Positions 42,603-51,434 of a DNA stretch of 64,000 nt are shown piece after piece. Location of the stretch: contig NZ_JAHWQX010000001.1 in the NCBI RefSeq assembly GCF_019334345.1, positions 310,001-374,000 on the forward strand, in the 5' to 3' direction. The position numbers and the translations under genes were made by a program. The DNA comes from Neohoeflea coraliihabitans (GTDB taxonomy: Bacteria > Pseudomonadota > Alphaproteobacteria > Rhizobiales > Rhizobiaceae). The notes under the pieces are model-generated. The model was not told where the DNA came from and made no database searches. It was given only the letters and a program-made list of their open reading frames with translations. The stretch's first letter is position 1; every line of letters starts with the position of its first letter.

Positions 42603-43727
42603 TCACATCCCGAATTCAGCCGTGTCAAGCTTGTCGAAAATTTCGCTCTTGTAGACGGCAGACAGGTTATCGGCAGTCGGCTCCACGCCTTCCATCAGCT
42701 TTTCCCACTTGCCGACCAGTTCTTCGAAACGCGCAATCTTCGTTTCCGCATCCTCGACACCGCGCTCGGCGGCCAGAGTCGCGATCTGGGCCAGATCCTC
42801 CGACACGAAATCAGCGGTCGCCTGCACCAGTTCGGAAGAGGCTTCGTGAACCTCGATGCCCTGGGTCTTCGCTTCCTCGATCGCCTTTGTGGCGTCCGTC
42901 ATATAGCCGACGGTCGTTACCGCGATCGCATGAGCGCTGGCATCGATCATCGCCTGGCGCTGGTCTTCGGTCAGGCCTTGCCAGGTGTCGCGGTTGACGG
43001 TGGCGATGTTGATGAGGTTGTACGTCCCGCCGGGAACACCCAGCGTCACGTGCTTGACGACGTCGATCATGCGGATGTTGTACAGCTCACCGGCCGACAG
43101 GAGCGCCCCGTCGACAACACCCTGCTTCACGGCTTCGAAGATTTCGTTGCCCGGCAGGGTCAGAGCGACACCGCCGAAATTCTCCACCCAGCGGTTGAAC
43201 GTGGCGTTCGGCGAGCGAAGCTTGGAGCCCTTGATATCCTCGAGTGAGGTGAAGGGCTTCGTCGACAGGATCGCGTAATCGGGCGTCGAGCCCGATCCGA
43301 GATAGACGACGTTATTGTTCGCGTATTCTGCCAGGCAGAGATCGCAGGTCATCATGTATTCGGTCGTCGCGCCCGCCATGGCCGCAGCGTTCTTGCCCAT
43401 CATGGCCAGGTCGCCGATGAGGTTGGATTCCTTGAACTGGGCTGCGAACACCATTGGCAGCACCACGCCCACATCCGCGACTCCGTCGCGCACCCCGTTG
43501 AGCATCTGAGGCACGCTCAGCAGTGTCAGGTCATGGGTGGTGAAAGTGATTTCACCGTCTGTCAGTTCGTTCACCCGGCTGGTGAACGCTTCAGCACCGA
43601 GGCTGACCGTTGAGCCCGCTGCAAAGCCAGGCGCCATTGTCAGGTCCTTGGCCGATGCCGTTCCGGCGGTCAGTGCACTAAGAAATGTCGCTGCCAGCAG
43701 CGCAGCAAACTTGCCCTTGATCTTCAT
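42603..43727 (-). CDS. dctP: TRAP transporter substrate-binding protein (DctP)
   Basis: 374-residue periplasmic binding protein with signal peptide to ASA at 24-26. The DctP-fold pattern includes FTTHDLTLLSVPQMLNGVRDGVADVG in pieces, SLEDIKGSKLRSPNATFNRWVENFGGVAL (the conserved arginine that salt-bridges the ligand carboxylate is Arg in LRSPN) and ALLSAGELYNIRMIDVVKHVT. So the solute is a carboxylate. It is first in the TRAP operon; operator copy 3 and a TATAAT-like -10 lie about 100 bp upstream. Two cysteines (MTCDLCLAEY) may form a disulfide. Confidence 0.92.
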   Translation of the reverse strand: MKIKGKFAALLAATFLSALTAGTASAKDLTMAPGFAAGSTVSLGAEAFTSRVNELTDGEITFTTHDLTLLSVPQMLNGVRDGVADVGVVLPMVFAAQFKESNLIGDLAMMGKNAAAMAGATTEYMMTCDLCLAEYANNNVVYLGSGSTPDYAILSTKPFTSLEDIKGSKLRSPNATFNRWVENFGGVALTLPGNEIFEAVKQGVVDGALLSAGELYNIRMIDVVKHVTLGVPGGTYNLINIATVNRDTWQGLTEDQRQAMIDASAHAIAVTTVGYMTDATKAIEEAKTQGIEVHEASSELVQATADFVSEDLAQIATLAAERGVEDAETKIARFEELVGKWEKLMEGVEPTADNLSAVYKSEIFDKLDTAEFGM

Positions 43728-43826
43728 TCTCGTCTCCTCCCGAGTGGCGCAAAACGCGCGCCTGACGTCTGATCCCTTTCGGAATTTGCAGACTTCATGC
43801 CCGCAAACCTACTGCACGGTATATAA

Positions 43827-43832
43827 ATTATA
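43827..43832 (-). promoter_or_regulatory. Candidate -10 element of the TRAP operon
   Basis: Perfect TATAAT on the minus strand, overlapping operator copy 3. No strong -35 is seen at normal spacing. Confidence 0.4.
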
Positions 43833-43843
43833 CTCATCAGTCA
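43830..43843. promoter_or_regulatory. Operator copy 3 (TACT-N5-GTCA), before the TRAP operon
   Basis: ATACTCATCAGTCA, equal to copy 1 at 12 of 14 positions. It links TRAP uptake with the TetR-controlled acyl-CoA genes 6-16 kb away. Confidence 0.55.
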
Positions 43844-44314
43844 AGACAAGTGACCGGCCTCTCTCTCGCCCTGAAATGGGCCTGCAAAAGGGCACGCGGC
43901 TCCTCAGCGCCTCAAGCGTCAAAGCTTTGTTTTCATTGAGATACGGGGCATCATCGGTCGGGGGCGGTTGACTTGCAAGAAGGCCCTGTCAGACCAGCCG
44001 CTCGACTGAACCGCGGGTTCGGCGCTCCGCCTGCAGCCGGACAGCATGGACCGCAACCGCCGGAACGAAAAGTTTCCTGACGCGTGGCGGGCCGCGCACA
44101 TTAAAAGCACGCACAGTGAGCCGGCCGTCATCTGCTTGGCCGTTGTCGGACTTCTGCGCCGCCCCACCGTGGGCTGGCACGCAATAAATTCTTCCTGGAC
44201 TGCGCCAGGAACAGATCTAGTGTGTGGGCAACTCAGCGCAGCGAGAACGGAACGGCAAAGCCGATCGTGGCGCAGAAACCATCATCGCCACCCGCTCCCT
44301 CAGCGCTCAACCAG
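43844..44314. other. Gene-free boundary between TRAP operon and sugar ABC operon
   Basis: About 470 bp. Short frames on both strands have arginine- and serine-rich composition with no recognisable domain. No terminator with a U-tract, no repeat and no RNA gene was found. Confidence 0.5.
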
Positions 44315-45391
44315 TCAGCCGATCGCCAGACCATTCTGGTCGAAACTGATGAGTTGATCCGGCTGATAGCCGAGCGTCACCTCCGTCCCCACCTCCATCT
44401 GGTGCTGTCCGCGCAGCAAGGCGCGATAGACGGTCTGGGACTTCGATTGCTGTGGCGCGACCGTAACGACCGTGAAGCCGCCCAGTGGCTCGACCGAGGA
44501 GATGCGGGCGGTCGCCACGTCTCCAGCTCCGCCATCAGGGCGAATTGCCAGATTCTCTGGCCGCAGACCGACCTGAACCGCATTGGCCGGAACTTCCCTG
44601 GCATCGAGCTGTATCAGTCCCTCCCCCGCCAAACGGATCCCCGATGCCTGCGTGTCGTCGAGCTGGAAAAAGTTGATCGCCGGCGAGCCAAGCATGCCGG
44701 CGACATACTTGCTGACGGGGCGGTCATAGATGTCGATCGGCGTACCGATCTGGCGGATCTTGCCATTTTCGAGAATGGCCATGCGATCCGCGATCGACAT
44801 CGCCTCCTCCTGGTCATGCGTCACATAAACCAGAGTTTTTCCCGCATCGCGCTGGATGCGTTTCAGCTCGACGCGTGTTTCCTCGCGCAGCCGCGCGTCG
44901 AGCGCCGAGATCGGATCGTCCATCAGATAGGCGACAGGGTCACGGACCAACGCCCGGGCAATCGCCACCCGCTGGCGTTCACCGCCCGACAGATGGGCCG
45001 GGAGCTTGTGCAGGATATGCTCGATATGCAGCTTGGCGCTGACGTCCTCGACTTTCTGCCTGATATGCGTCTCGGACATTTTGCGTTCAACAAGCGGGAA
45101 ACGGATGTTGTCCAGCGCCGTCATATGCGGAAACAGCGCGAGATTTTGAAACACCATGGCGATGTTGCGCTGCGAGGCCTGGAGCGTCGTCACCGCCTTG
45201 CCGTCGATGTAGATTTCGCCGCTATCGGGGACTTCCAACCCGAGAAGAAGGCGCAGAAGCGTCGACTTTCCGGAAAGGGGCGGTCCGAAAAAGCAGAAAA
45301 ATTCGTTATCCGCGATCTCGAAGGAGACATTGTCTACCGCGGTGGTATCACCAAAGCGCTTGGTGACGTTCTTGAAAGCGATGCTTGCCAT
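44315..45391 (-). CDS. Sugar/polyol ABC transporter ATPase 1 (MalK/UgpC family, Walker B Glu replaced by Asp)
   Basis: 358-residue ATPase: ABC domain (1-235) plus C-terminal TOBE-type regulatory domain. Walker A GPPLSGKST (36-44), Q-loop VFQN, signature LSGGERQRVAIARAL, switch His in VYVTHDQ. The Walker B reads VAYLMDDPISALD, so the catalytic Glu is Asp. The partner ATPase has the opposite fault (bad signature, good Walker B). In a heterodimer one ATP site would be normal and one degenerate. The start at 45391 adjoins the stop of the partner gene. Last gene of the five-gene transporter operon. Confidence 0.92.
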   Translation of the reverse strand: MASIAFKNVTKRFGDTTAVDNVSFEIADNEFFCFFGPPLSGKSTLLRLLLGLEVPDSGEIYIDGKAVTTLQASQRNIAMVFQNLALFPHMTALDNIRFPLVERKMSETHIRQKVEDVSAKLHIEHILHKLPAHLSGGERQRVAIARALVRDPVAYLMDDPISALDARLREETRVELKRIQRDAGKTLVYVTHDQEEAMSIADRMAILENGKIRQIGTPIDIYDRPVSKYVAGMLGSPAINFFQLDDTQASGIRLAGEGLIQLDAREVPANAVQVGLRPENLAIRPDGGAGDVATARISSVEPLGGFTVVTVAPQQSKSQTVYRALLRGQHQMEVGTEVTLGYQPDQLISFDQNGLAIG

Positions 45392-45392
45392 T

Positions 45393-46478
45393 TCAGCCGA
45401 TCCTCGCCCCTGTTTGCGCATCGAACAGTCGTTCAGACCCTGAGGCGGGCCGGAAACTGACCATGCTGTCGAGTTGCACGGCGACATTGTTGTCAAAGAC
45501 CGCCTTCACCTCACGCCCGGAGGCTTCGAGATGCAGGATCGTGCGGGCGCCGATCCGCTCGAGAAAATCGGCCTTCATGGACAGTCCATTCTGCGATGTC
45601 AGTTCGATCTCCTCCGGACGGAAGCCATAGAGGACCGCGGCAGAATTTCTCTTCTCTGCCAATCGCGCGAGTTCGTCCGGTAGCTCGATGGTCTGATCGA
45701 GCTCCTCGAAAGCGATCGCCGGACGTCCATCGCGGGAGGTCAGGGCGCCTTTCAGGAGATTCATCCCCGGCGAGCCGATGAAATTGGCCACGAAGATGTT
45801 GGCCGGATTGTTATAGACCTCGAGCGGCGTCCCCACCTGCTGCAAGACGCCCTGATCCATGACGGCGATCCGATCGGCCATGGTCATCGCCTCGAGCTGG
45901 TCGTGGGTGACATAAACCATGGTTTGCCGGAAACGCCGCTGCAATTGCTTGAGCTCGTAGCGCATCACCGAGCGGAAAGCGGCGTCGACATTGGATAGGG
46001 GCTCATCGAGCAGGAAGATCGCCGGCTCGAGCACCGCCGAGCGGCCGATCGCGATCCGCTGCAGGATATTGACCGACAGGCCTGCCGTCGGCTTGTCGAG
46101 GAGCGGGCTGAGCTCCAGGAATCCGGCAATTTCGTCGACCTTACGCTTGCGCTGCGCCGCGGGCAGGCCATGCATCCGCAGTCCATATTCGAGGTTCTGG
46201 CGCACCGTCATATGCGTGAAGATCGCATAATTCTGGAAGACGAAGCCGACACCACGCTTACCCATCGGCACGCGCGTGACGTCCCGATCGCCAAAATACA
46301 CGGTGCCTTCGCTCGGACTTTCCATGCCGGCGATGATGTTCATTGTCGTCGATTTTCCGCACCCGGACGGGCCAAGCAAAGCGAGAAATTCCCCGTTGCG
46401 CACCTGCAGGTCCATCTTTTCGATGGCCGTAAAATCACCAAATCGCTTGGTCAGCTTCTCCAGCCGTATCTCGCTCAT
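45393..46478 (-). CDS. Sugar/polyol ABC transporter ATPase 2 (MalK/UgpC family, degenerate signature motif)
   Basis: 361-residue ATPase with ABC domain and C-terminal TOBE region. Walker A GPSGCGKST (36-44), Q-loop FVFQNYAIF, Walker B IFLLDEPLSNVD and switch His YVTHDQ are intact. The signature is LSVNILQRIAIGRS in place of LSGGQ. It overlaps the upstream permease by 4 bp (46475-46478). The pairing of two unlike ATPases with two permeases recalls the rhizobial glycerol importer GlpST/PQ. Confidence 0.92.
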   Translation of the reverse strand: MSEIRLEKLTKRFGDFTAIEKMDLQVRNGEFLALLGPSGCGKSTTMNIIAGMESPSEGTVYFGDRDVTRVPMGKRGVGFVFQNYAIFTHMTVRQNLEYGLRMHGLPAAQRKRKVDEIAGFLELSPLLDKPTAGLSVNILQRIAIGRSAVLEPAIFLLDEPLSNVDAAFRSVMRYELKQLQRRFRQTMVYVTHDQLEAMTMADRIAVMDQGVLQQVGTPLEVYNNPANIFVANFIGSPGMNLLKGALTSRDGRPAIAFEELDQTIELPDELARLAEKRNSAAVLYGFRPEEIELTSQNGLSMKADFLERIGARTILHLEASGREVKAVFDNNVAVQLDSMVSFRPASGSERLFDAQTGARIG

Positions 46479-47443
46479 GCGCTCGCCCTCGATTTGTTTC
46501 TCTGAAGCAGATACATGCCAAGCGCCGCGACGATCGACAGGGTCACCAGGATGAGCAAGGCCAGTGCCGCCACATAGCCCCAGACCAGTTCGAGCGTGGT
46601 GATCTTGTAGATGAAAACCGATATGGTTTCAGTGGCCACGCCCGGCCCGCCGGCGGTCATGATGTACAGCGTATCGAAAATCTTGAAGAGCTCGATGGTG
46701 CGGATGGCAACGGCGATGATCATGATCGTCTTGATCTTCGGCAGCACGATGGTGACGAAACGCTGCCACGGCGAGGCTCCGAGCAATGTCGCCGCCTTGA
46801 GCTGATCATTCGGCACGCCGAGCAACCCGGCCAGCAGGATCAGAAACATCAAGGGTGTCCACTGCCAGATATCGGCCATGATCACCACGGCCAGAGCGAG
46901 ATCGGGATCAGACAGCCAGCTGATCGCCACCTTGCTGCCCGTAAACAGGGACAAAAGCTGATTGATGGGCCCGTCGGACTGGAACAGCAGGAAGAACATG
47001 TACCCCGCTACGGCCGGGACGATCATCATCGGCACCAGCAGGGCCGAATAAAAGACCTTCTTGGCCGGGAATTCCTCCATGAACAGCATGGCGATGGCCA
47101 GACCGAGGAGAAATTCGATCGGCACGGCGATGATGATGATCAGGAAGGTTCGCCAGAGCGCTCCAAAAAAACGATCATCGTCGAAGAGATCCCTGTAGTT
47201 CGCAAAACCGGCCCACAATTCATAGGCGCGCGTCCAATTCAAACCACTGAGCGGAGTCCAGTCGGTCATGCTGATGTAAAGCTGCATCAACAGCGGAAAC
47301 ACCGCGATGAACAACACCAGAATCTGAGTTGGAAGGGTCAGGTAAAAGCCCAGGCGCCGTTGATCGGCGCTGGCCAGTCTCTGCCGGCCCTTGGTGTCAG
47401 AAATCGACTTGGACATTGCTGTCGCCCCACTTGCATCGGTCAT
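46475..47443 (-). CDS. Sugar/polyol ABC transporter permease (UgpA/MalF type)
   Basis: 322-residue inner-membrane permease with six transmembrane segments (first at about 37-57, [18 protein letters not shown]). The EAA loop is [22 protein letters not shown]. The start [10 protein letters not shown] at 47443 overlaps the upstream permease stop by 4 bp (ATGA), so the longer open frame is not needed. Forms the channel with the permease encoded just upstream. Confidence 0.9.
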   Translation of the reverse strand: MTDASGATAMSKSISDTKGRQRLASADQRRLGFYLTLPTQILVLFIAVFPLLMQLYISMTDWTPLSGLNWTRAYELWAGFANYRDLFDDDRFFGALWRTFLIIIIAVPIEFLLGLAIAMLFMEEFPAKKVFYSALLVPMMIVPAVAGYMFFLLFQSDGPINQLLSLFTGSKVAISWLSDPDLALAVVIMADIWQWTPLMFLILLAGLLGVPNDQLKAATLLGASPWQRFVTIVLPKIKTIMIIAVAIRTIELFKIFDTLYIMTAGGPGVATETISVFIYKITTLELVWGYVAALALLILVTLSIVAALGMYLLQRNKSRASA

Positions 47444-48300
47444 TGTTTCAGGGCTCCGAAGGTCAGGCCGCGCACCAGGTGACGCTGGATGGCGATCCCC
47501 AGGATCACCGGCGGCACCGCCGCGATCAGGCCGAGGGCGGCCTTGGCACCATACAACTGGCCTGTCATCGAGGAGGACAGGGAGGCCATGTAGACCGGGA
47601 TGGTCTGCCATTCCCGCGTCGTCAGCATCAGCGCGATCAGATAGTCAGACCAGTTGAGAATGAACACCAGCAGTGCCGAACTCGCCAGCGGACCGGCCAT
47701 CATCGGCAGCGTAATCCGGGTGAACACCCTGAAACGTGTGCAGCCCTCGACGAGCGCCGCCTCTTCGATTTCGCGCGGCATCTCGTCGAAATAGGTTTTC
47801 ATCAGCCAGAACGAGAAGGGCAGCGTGACAATGCCGTAGATCAGGGCGAGACCCCACCAGGTGTCGATCAAATTGAGAAAGGTCCACATGATCATGACGG
47901 GGATCATCACCGCCAGCGGCGGAAACAGGCGCAGCTGAATCAGGGCCAGCGGCAGGTTCTTGCCACTGTTGAAACGCGACAGCCCGTACGCAGCGGAGGT
48001 TCCGGCCACCATCGCGATCAATGTCCCGATCACCGAGGCGAGAAGCGAAGCAAGGATCGGCCGACCCGCAGTCTTTTCCAGTTCAACGATCAGATCGTTG
48101 GTGCTCTGCCCGAAGATGAAGCGAAAATTGTCAAGCGTCGGCTGCCGCGGCCACCAGGTCAGGTCGTCGCCGAGCGCCGACCATTCAGGGATAGGCTTGA
48201 ACGCCATGGAAATCATCCAGGCCACCGGAATCATCGCAATGAACAGCGCCAGAAGGATCATGCCGTAGCGAAAGATCTCGAAGGGAAATGTGCGTTGCAT
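47440..48300 (-). CDS. Sugar/polyol ABC transporter permease (UgpE/MalG type)
   Basis: 286-residue permease, six transmembrane segments starting with [23 protein letters not shown] loop [22 protein letters not shown] in the second half, and C-terminal ending GLTFGALKQ typical of the MalG/UgpE type. It is 70 bp after the binding-protein gene and coupled to the next permease. Confidence 0.92.
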   Translation of the reverse strand: MQRTFPFEIFRYGMILLALFIAMIPVAWMISMAFKPIPEWSALGDDLTWWPRQPTLDNFRFIFGQSTNDLIVELEKTAGRPILASLLASVIGTLIAMVAGTSAAYGLSRFNSGKNLPLALIQLRLFPPLAVMIPVMIMWTFLNLIDTWWGLALIYGIVTLPFSFWLMKTYFDEMPREIEEAALVEGCTRFRVFTRITLPMMAGPLASSALLVFILNWSDYLIALMLTTREWQTIPVYMASLSSSMTGQLYGAKAALGLIAAVPPVILGIAIQRHLVRGLTFGALKQ

Positions 48301-48370
48301 GGCTGGACGGTCTCGTTTGGAAATCGGGAGCAGTCACCGACGGCTGGGCCGCCGGTGACCGCGTTGCATG

Positions 48371-49984
48371 TCAGACCGCCGGATCGAGAACCGTCGGCCA
48401 GGCAGCGTTGTTGGCACGGACGGCCTCGACGATCTTCTCTTCGCCGGTGCGCCGCACGATGCGATTCCACTGCTTTTCCGTATTGGCCATCGCCATTTCC
48501 GGCGTGATCGATCCGGTCAGTGCAGCCACGAGATTCTCGTCCAGCGCATTGTGCAAAGCCGTCGCGCCGGGATAATTGATCGTCGGCACGATCCGCCGCA
48601 CCGTCTCCTTGATAACCTCGACGTGGTAGTCGTGGTAGGTTTTAGCGACCAGCGGATCGGAGAAGTTGGCCAGTTGGAACGGGTCGAAATAGCCTGACGG
48701 ATTGGCTGTCATCCACGAATAGATCTTCGACGACCCAAGCCATTGCAGGAACAGGTAGGCAACTTCCGGATGGGTGGCTTGCGTCGAAACCGAGGCCGTC
48801 AGCGAGAACCACAACACCGATCGGCGTACCAGATCGTCATCGTGCACGCGTCCTGGAGGAAGCATCGACCCCAGTTTGCCGGTTATTTTCGATCCTTCAT
48901 TGCCCGGATTGTCGAGGAATTTCGGCAGGTTCGAAAAGGCACAGGTCATCGCCGCGCCACCTGCGGCCATGTTGCCGTACTGTTCCGGCCAGCCCCAGGA
49001 AATGGCGTCCGGCGAATGGTAATCGAGGGAATCGACGTATTCCCTTGTCGCCAGAACCCCTTCTTCCGAGTTGATCAAGGGTTGCCCGTCATTGCCGAAC
49101 AGGTGACGATTGGGCTTTCCGGTGGAAACATAGCGCTGATACCAGTTGGTGTATCCCCAGCCTTGGTTCCTCAGATCGGTGCAACCGAACAGCCCCTCTT
49201 CCGGACGATGGAAGAAGCGGGCGATCTCATCAAGCTCCTTCCAGGTCCGCGGCGTCTGCAGCTCATAGCCATACTGATCGCGGAAAGCCGCCTTTTCTGC
49301 GGAATCCTCGAACAGGTCGGTGCGATAGACCCAGGTCTGGAAGTCACCATCCAGCGAGACCCCATAGACGGAACCGCGATATTCGTTGAGCAGTGACACG
49401 CCCTGCGAGCCGCCGACATAGCCGGTCTCCGGATCGTCCCACTCGGGCCGGTGCTTTGCGACATACTCATCGAGGTTGACGATCCCGCCCGTTTCGGCGA
49501 GGTCGCCCAAGCGGTTATAGTCGAGGGAGTAAATGTCGTAGTTTCCGCCGCCGGTGGAAATGTCCTGGATGGTCTTGGTGAAGCCCTGCCCTTCCGGGAT
49601 GCCGATGATGTCCAGCTTGACGCCGGTTTCCTTCTCCCAAAGGTCCTTGACCGAGGGTGCCCCGTCAGGGAACGGCTTGGTCAGCTGGCCAATGGATCCT
49701 TCCGACAGCGCCAGCCGGATGCTCGACGGCGCCTGCCCCTTGCCGGCCAGCTCCTTGACCGCCTCTACGGCACGTCCTTCCGGGGAATCGGGCCCGTATT
49801 GGTAAGCTTCGGCTCCGGCAAAGCCGGTCGGCCCGCCGATCATGCCCTCAGCCAGAGCATCCGCCGCAAGGGCTCGGCCCGGACGGATGAATTGCGTGCC
49901 GATCATGGCACTGGTGCACAGCAGCGCACCCTTCCCGCCCAGCTTGAGGGCGTCACGGCGCGTATGTTTCTTGAAAGCAGTCAC
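48371..49984 (-). CDS. Sugar/polyol ABC transporter binding protein, Tat-exported
   Basis: 537-residue periplasmic binding protein (solute-binding family 1). A Tat signal is clear: TRRDALKLGGKGALLC from about residue 8, followed by a hydrophobic stretch and cleavage near ALA-A (about 39). The mature part has DLWEKETGVKLDIIGIPEGQG and FSNLPKFLDNPGNEG. It is longer than most sugar-binding proteins (about 420) and like the large polyol-type binding proteins of rhizobia. The start is GTG at 49984 with GGGGAGGAG close upstream. First gene of the transporter operon; activated promoter with two SorC-type boxes upstream. Confidence 0.9.
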   Translation of the reverse strand: MTAFKKHTRRDALKLGGKGALLCTSAMIGTQFIRPGRALAADALAEGMIGGPTGFAGAEAYQYGPDSPEGRAVEAVKELAGKGQAPSSIRLALSEGSIGQLTKPFPDGAPSVKDLWEKETGVKLDIIGIPEGQGFTKTIQDISTGGGNYDIYSLDYNRLGDLAETGGIVNLDEYVAKHRPEWDDPETGYVGGSQGVSLLNEYRGSVYGVSLDGDFQTWVYRTDLFEDSAEKAAFRDQYGYELQTPRTWKELDEIARFFHRPEEGLFGCTDLRNQGWGYTNWYQRYVSTGKPNRHLFGNDGQPLINSEEGVLATREYVDSLDYHSPDAISWGWPEQYGNMAAGGAAMTCAFSNLPKFLDNPGNEGSKITGKLGSMLPPGRVHDDDLVRRSVLWFSLTASVSTQATHPEVAYLFLQWLGSSKIYSWMTANPSGYFDPFQLANFSDPLVAKTYHDYHVEVIKETVRRIVPTINYPGATALHNALDENLVAALTGSITPEMAMANTEKQWNRIVRRTGEEKIVEAVRANNAAWPTVLDPAV

Positions 49985-50066
49985 GGGCTCTCCTCCCCAT
50001 TGACGAATGAACCGAGATGCATGTGCATTGGAAACCATCAGGAACCGCTCATGCAACTGACGCAGG

Positions 50067-50095
50067 ACGATAGGACGACCCGCCACCCCTGTCAA
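50067..50095 (-). promoter_or_regulatory. Promoter of the sugar ABC operon
   Basis: Minus strand TTGACA (50095-50090), 17-bp spacer, TATCGT (50072-50067). The nearest SorC-type box ends 6 nt upstream of the -35. Confidence 0.65.
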
Positions 50096-50101
50096 CTAAA
50101 T

Positions 50102-50135
50102 TCATTTTATTGATTTGTTTTTCTCATAAAGTTGA
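50102..50135. promoter_or_regulatory. SorC-type operator pair A (divergent promoter region)
   Basis: Two TCA-N6-TGA boxes: 50102-50113 (TCATTTTATTGA) and 50124-50135 (TCATAAAGTTGA), 22 bp apart in an AT-rich stretch with flanking T runs. Shared between the binding-protein operon and the regulator gene. Confidence 0.7.
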
Positions 50136-50236
50136 GTTTTTTCTGCTTTCCTGTAAATTTGGCTGGTCGAACGCCTAAACCGCGCCTATCACCCGAGGGG
50201 AAATCGACTGTTCCCTCAGATTCAGCCCGAGCGGAA

Positions 50237-51214
50237 ATGATGAGAAACGTTTCAAAATCCGAACAGCGGCGAGCCAAGCGCCAGGTGCTTTTGGCCGATG
50301 TCGCGGAGATGTACTTCATCAAGCAGATGACCCAGGGTGCGATCGCCAAGAAGATCAGCACCACCCCGTCCAATGTGTCGCGCATGATTTCTGACTGTCA
50401 GCGTCTTGGCATTGTCAGGATCACCATAAATCGGCCCCGGGTGGAGGATGACACGCTTTCAAGCGAACTTGCGGAGCGCTTCAAGCTTGTCGACGCCCGG
50501 GTCGTGGTCAGCGATGAACATGACCCTGGACAGATTTCAAGGACGGTCGCGGCAGCCGGGGCCGAAATGCTCAAGGACAATCTGGTTGTCAGCGGCACGC
50601 TCGGCATAACCTGGGGCAGGACACTTCTGTCGATCATCGAGGAATTTGGCGAGCCGGTGAACAATGGCGGCACCGTGGTCCAATTGGCCGGCTCCATCGG
50701 TGCGACCCATGAGGAGTTCGACGCGGTCTCCCTGGTGCATCGCCTCGCCGACCTGCTGCACGCCCGCCCTGCCTATCTCAGCGCCCCCTTCTTTGTTGAC
50801 GATCCCGCCGTAGCCGCGTCGCTGCTGAAGAATTCGTCCAACCTGGAAGCCCGACGCTCCTCGCTGCAGTGCGATGTGGTGATCATCGGTGTCGGCAATC
50901 TCGATCCGCAGCATTCGACGCTGCTGAACAGCGGCCATCTCTCCGAAGCCGAACGCCAGCATATTCTCGACGGTCCCGGTGTCGCGGAAATCTGCGGCCA
51001 TCCGATCACCGTCGACGGACAGCTCGCCTCTCCTGATTTCTCGAAGCGGATCATCAGCATCCGGCCAGAGGAAATTCTCAGCGCCAAGACGCGCATCGCC
51101 ATCGCGGCCCGCCCGAACATCGTCCAGCCCACGCTCGCTGCCCTGCATGGCGGCTATGTCACCCATCTGGTCGCCAATGTCGAAACCGCGAACGCGCTCC
51201 TCGCGGAAGACTGA
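50237..51214 (+). CDS. SorC/DeoR-type sugar-binding transcriptional regulator
   Basis: 325-residue regulator. The N-terminal HTH (about 15-60) has EMYFIKQMTQGAIAKKI and TTPSNVSRMISDCQRLGI; the remainder is the sugar-phosphate-binding SorC domain, with GTLGITWGRTLLSI and CDVVIIGVGNLD, and ends GGYVTHLVAN. The frame is open to 50132 upstream, but that would cross the operator; ATG at 50237 (or 50240) is preferred. It is divergent from the ABC operon and upstream of the transketolase operon. Three boxes pairs in front of -35 elements suggest it activates these operons when a phosphorylated intermediate binds. EryD-like regulators are the nearest familiar relatives. Confidence 0.9.
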   Translation: MMRNVSKSEQRRAKRQVLLADVAEMYFIKQMTQGAIAKKISTTPSNVSRMISDCQRLGIVRITINRPRVEDDTLSSELAERFKLVDARVVVSDEHDPGQISRTVAAAGAEMLKDNLVVSGTLGITWGRTLLSIIEEFGEPVNNGGTVVQLAGSIGATHEEFDAVSLVHRLADLLHARPAYLSAPFFVDDPAVAASLLKNSSNLEARRSSLQCDVVIIGVGNLDPQHSTLLNSGHLSEAERQHILDGPGVAEICGHPITVDGQLASPDFSKRIISIRPEEILSAKTRIAIAARPNIVQPTLAALHGGYVTHLVANVETANALLAED

Positions 51215-51292
51215 TCGTCCGAAAAGCCCCGTTGTCGTCCAAGCCGCACCGGTGTGCGGGCGAACAAACGTGTGCACATTCCGCACAAAAAA

Positions 51293-51326
51293 TCATATTA
51301 TTGATTTTTCTGTCTCAAATTTATGA
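51293..51326. promoter_or_regulatory. SorC-type operator pair B (transketolase operon)
   Basis: TCATATTATTGA (51293-51304, inside perfect 8-bp arms AAAAATCA / TGATTTTT) and TCAAATTTATGA (51315-51326), 22 bp apart, ending 6 nt before the -35. Confidence 0.72.
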
Positions 51327-51332
51327 AGTTTA

Positions 51333-51361
51333 TTGACATCAATCGAACCTCGACGTATGTC
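51333..51361 (+). promoter_or_regulatory. Promoter of the split transketolase operon
   Basis: TTGACA (51333-51338), 17-bp spacer, TATGTC (51356-51361). About 70-nt leader before the ATG at 51435. Confidence 0.65.
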
Positions 51362-51434
51362 TCGATCGAACGGGCCGGGAAGCTTGCTACGCGATCTCGC
51401 GCCATCGGATGCTCACTCAAGGGCGGGAAGAGAT

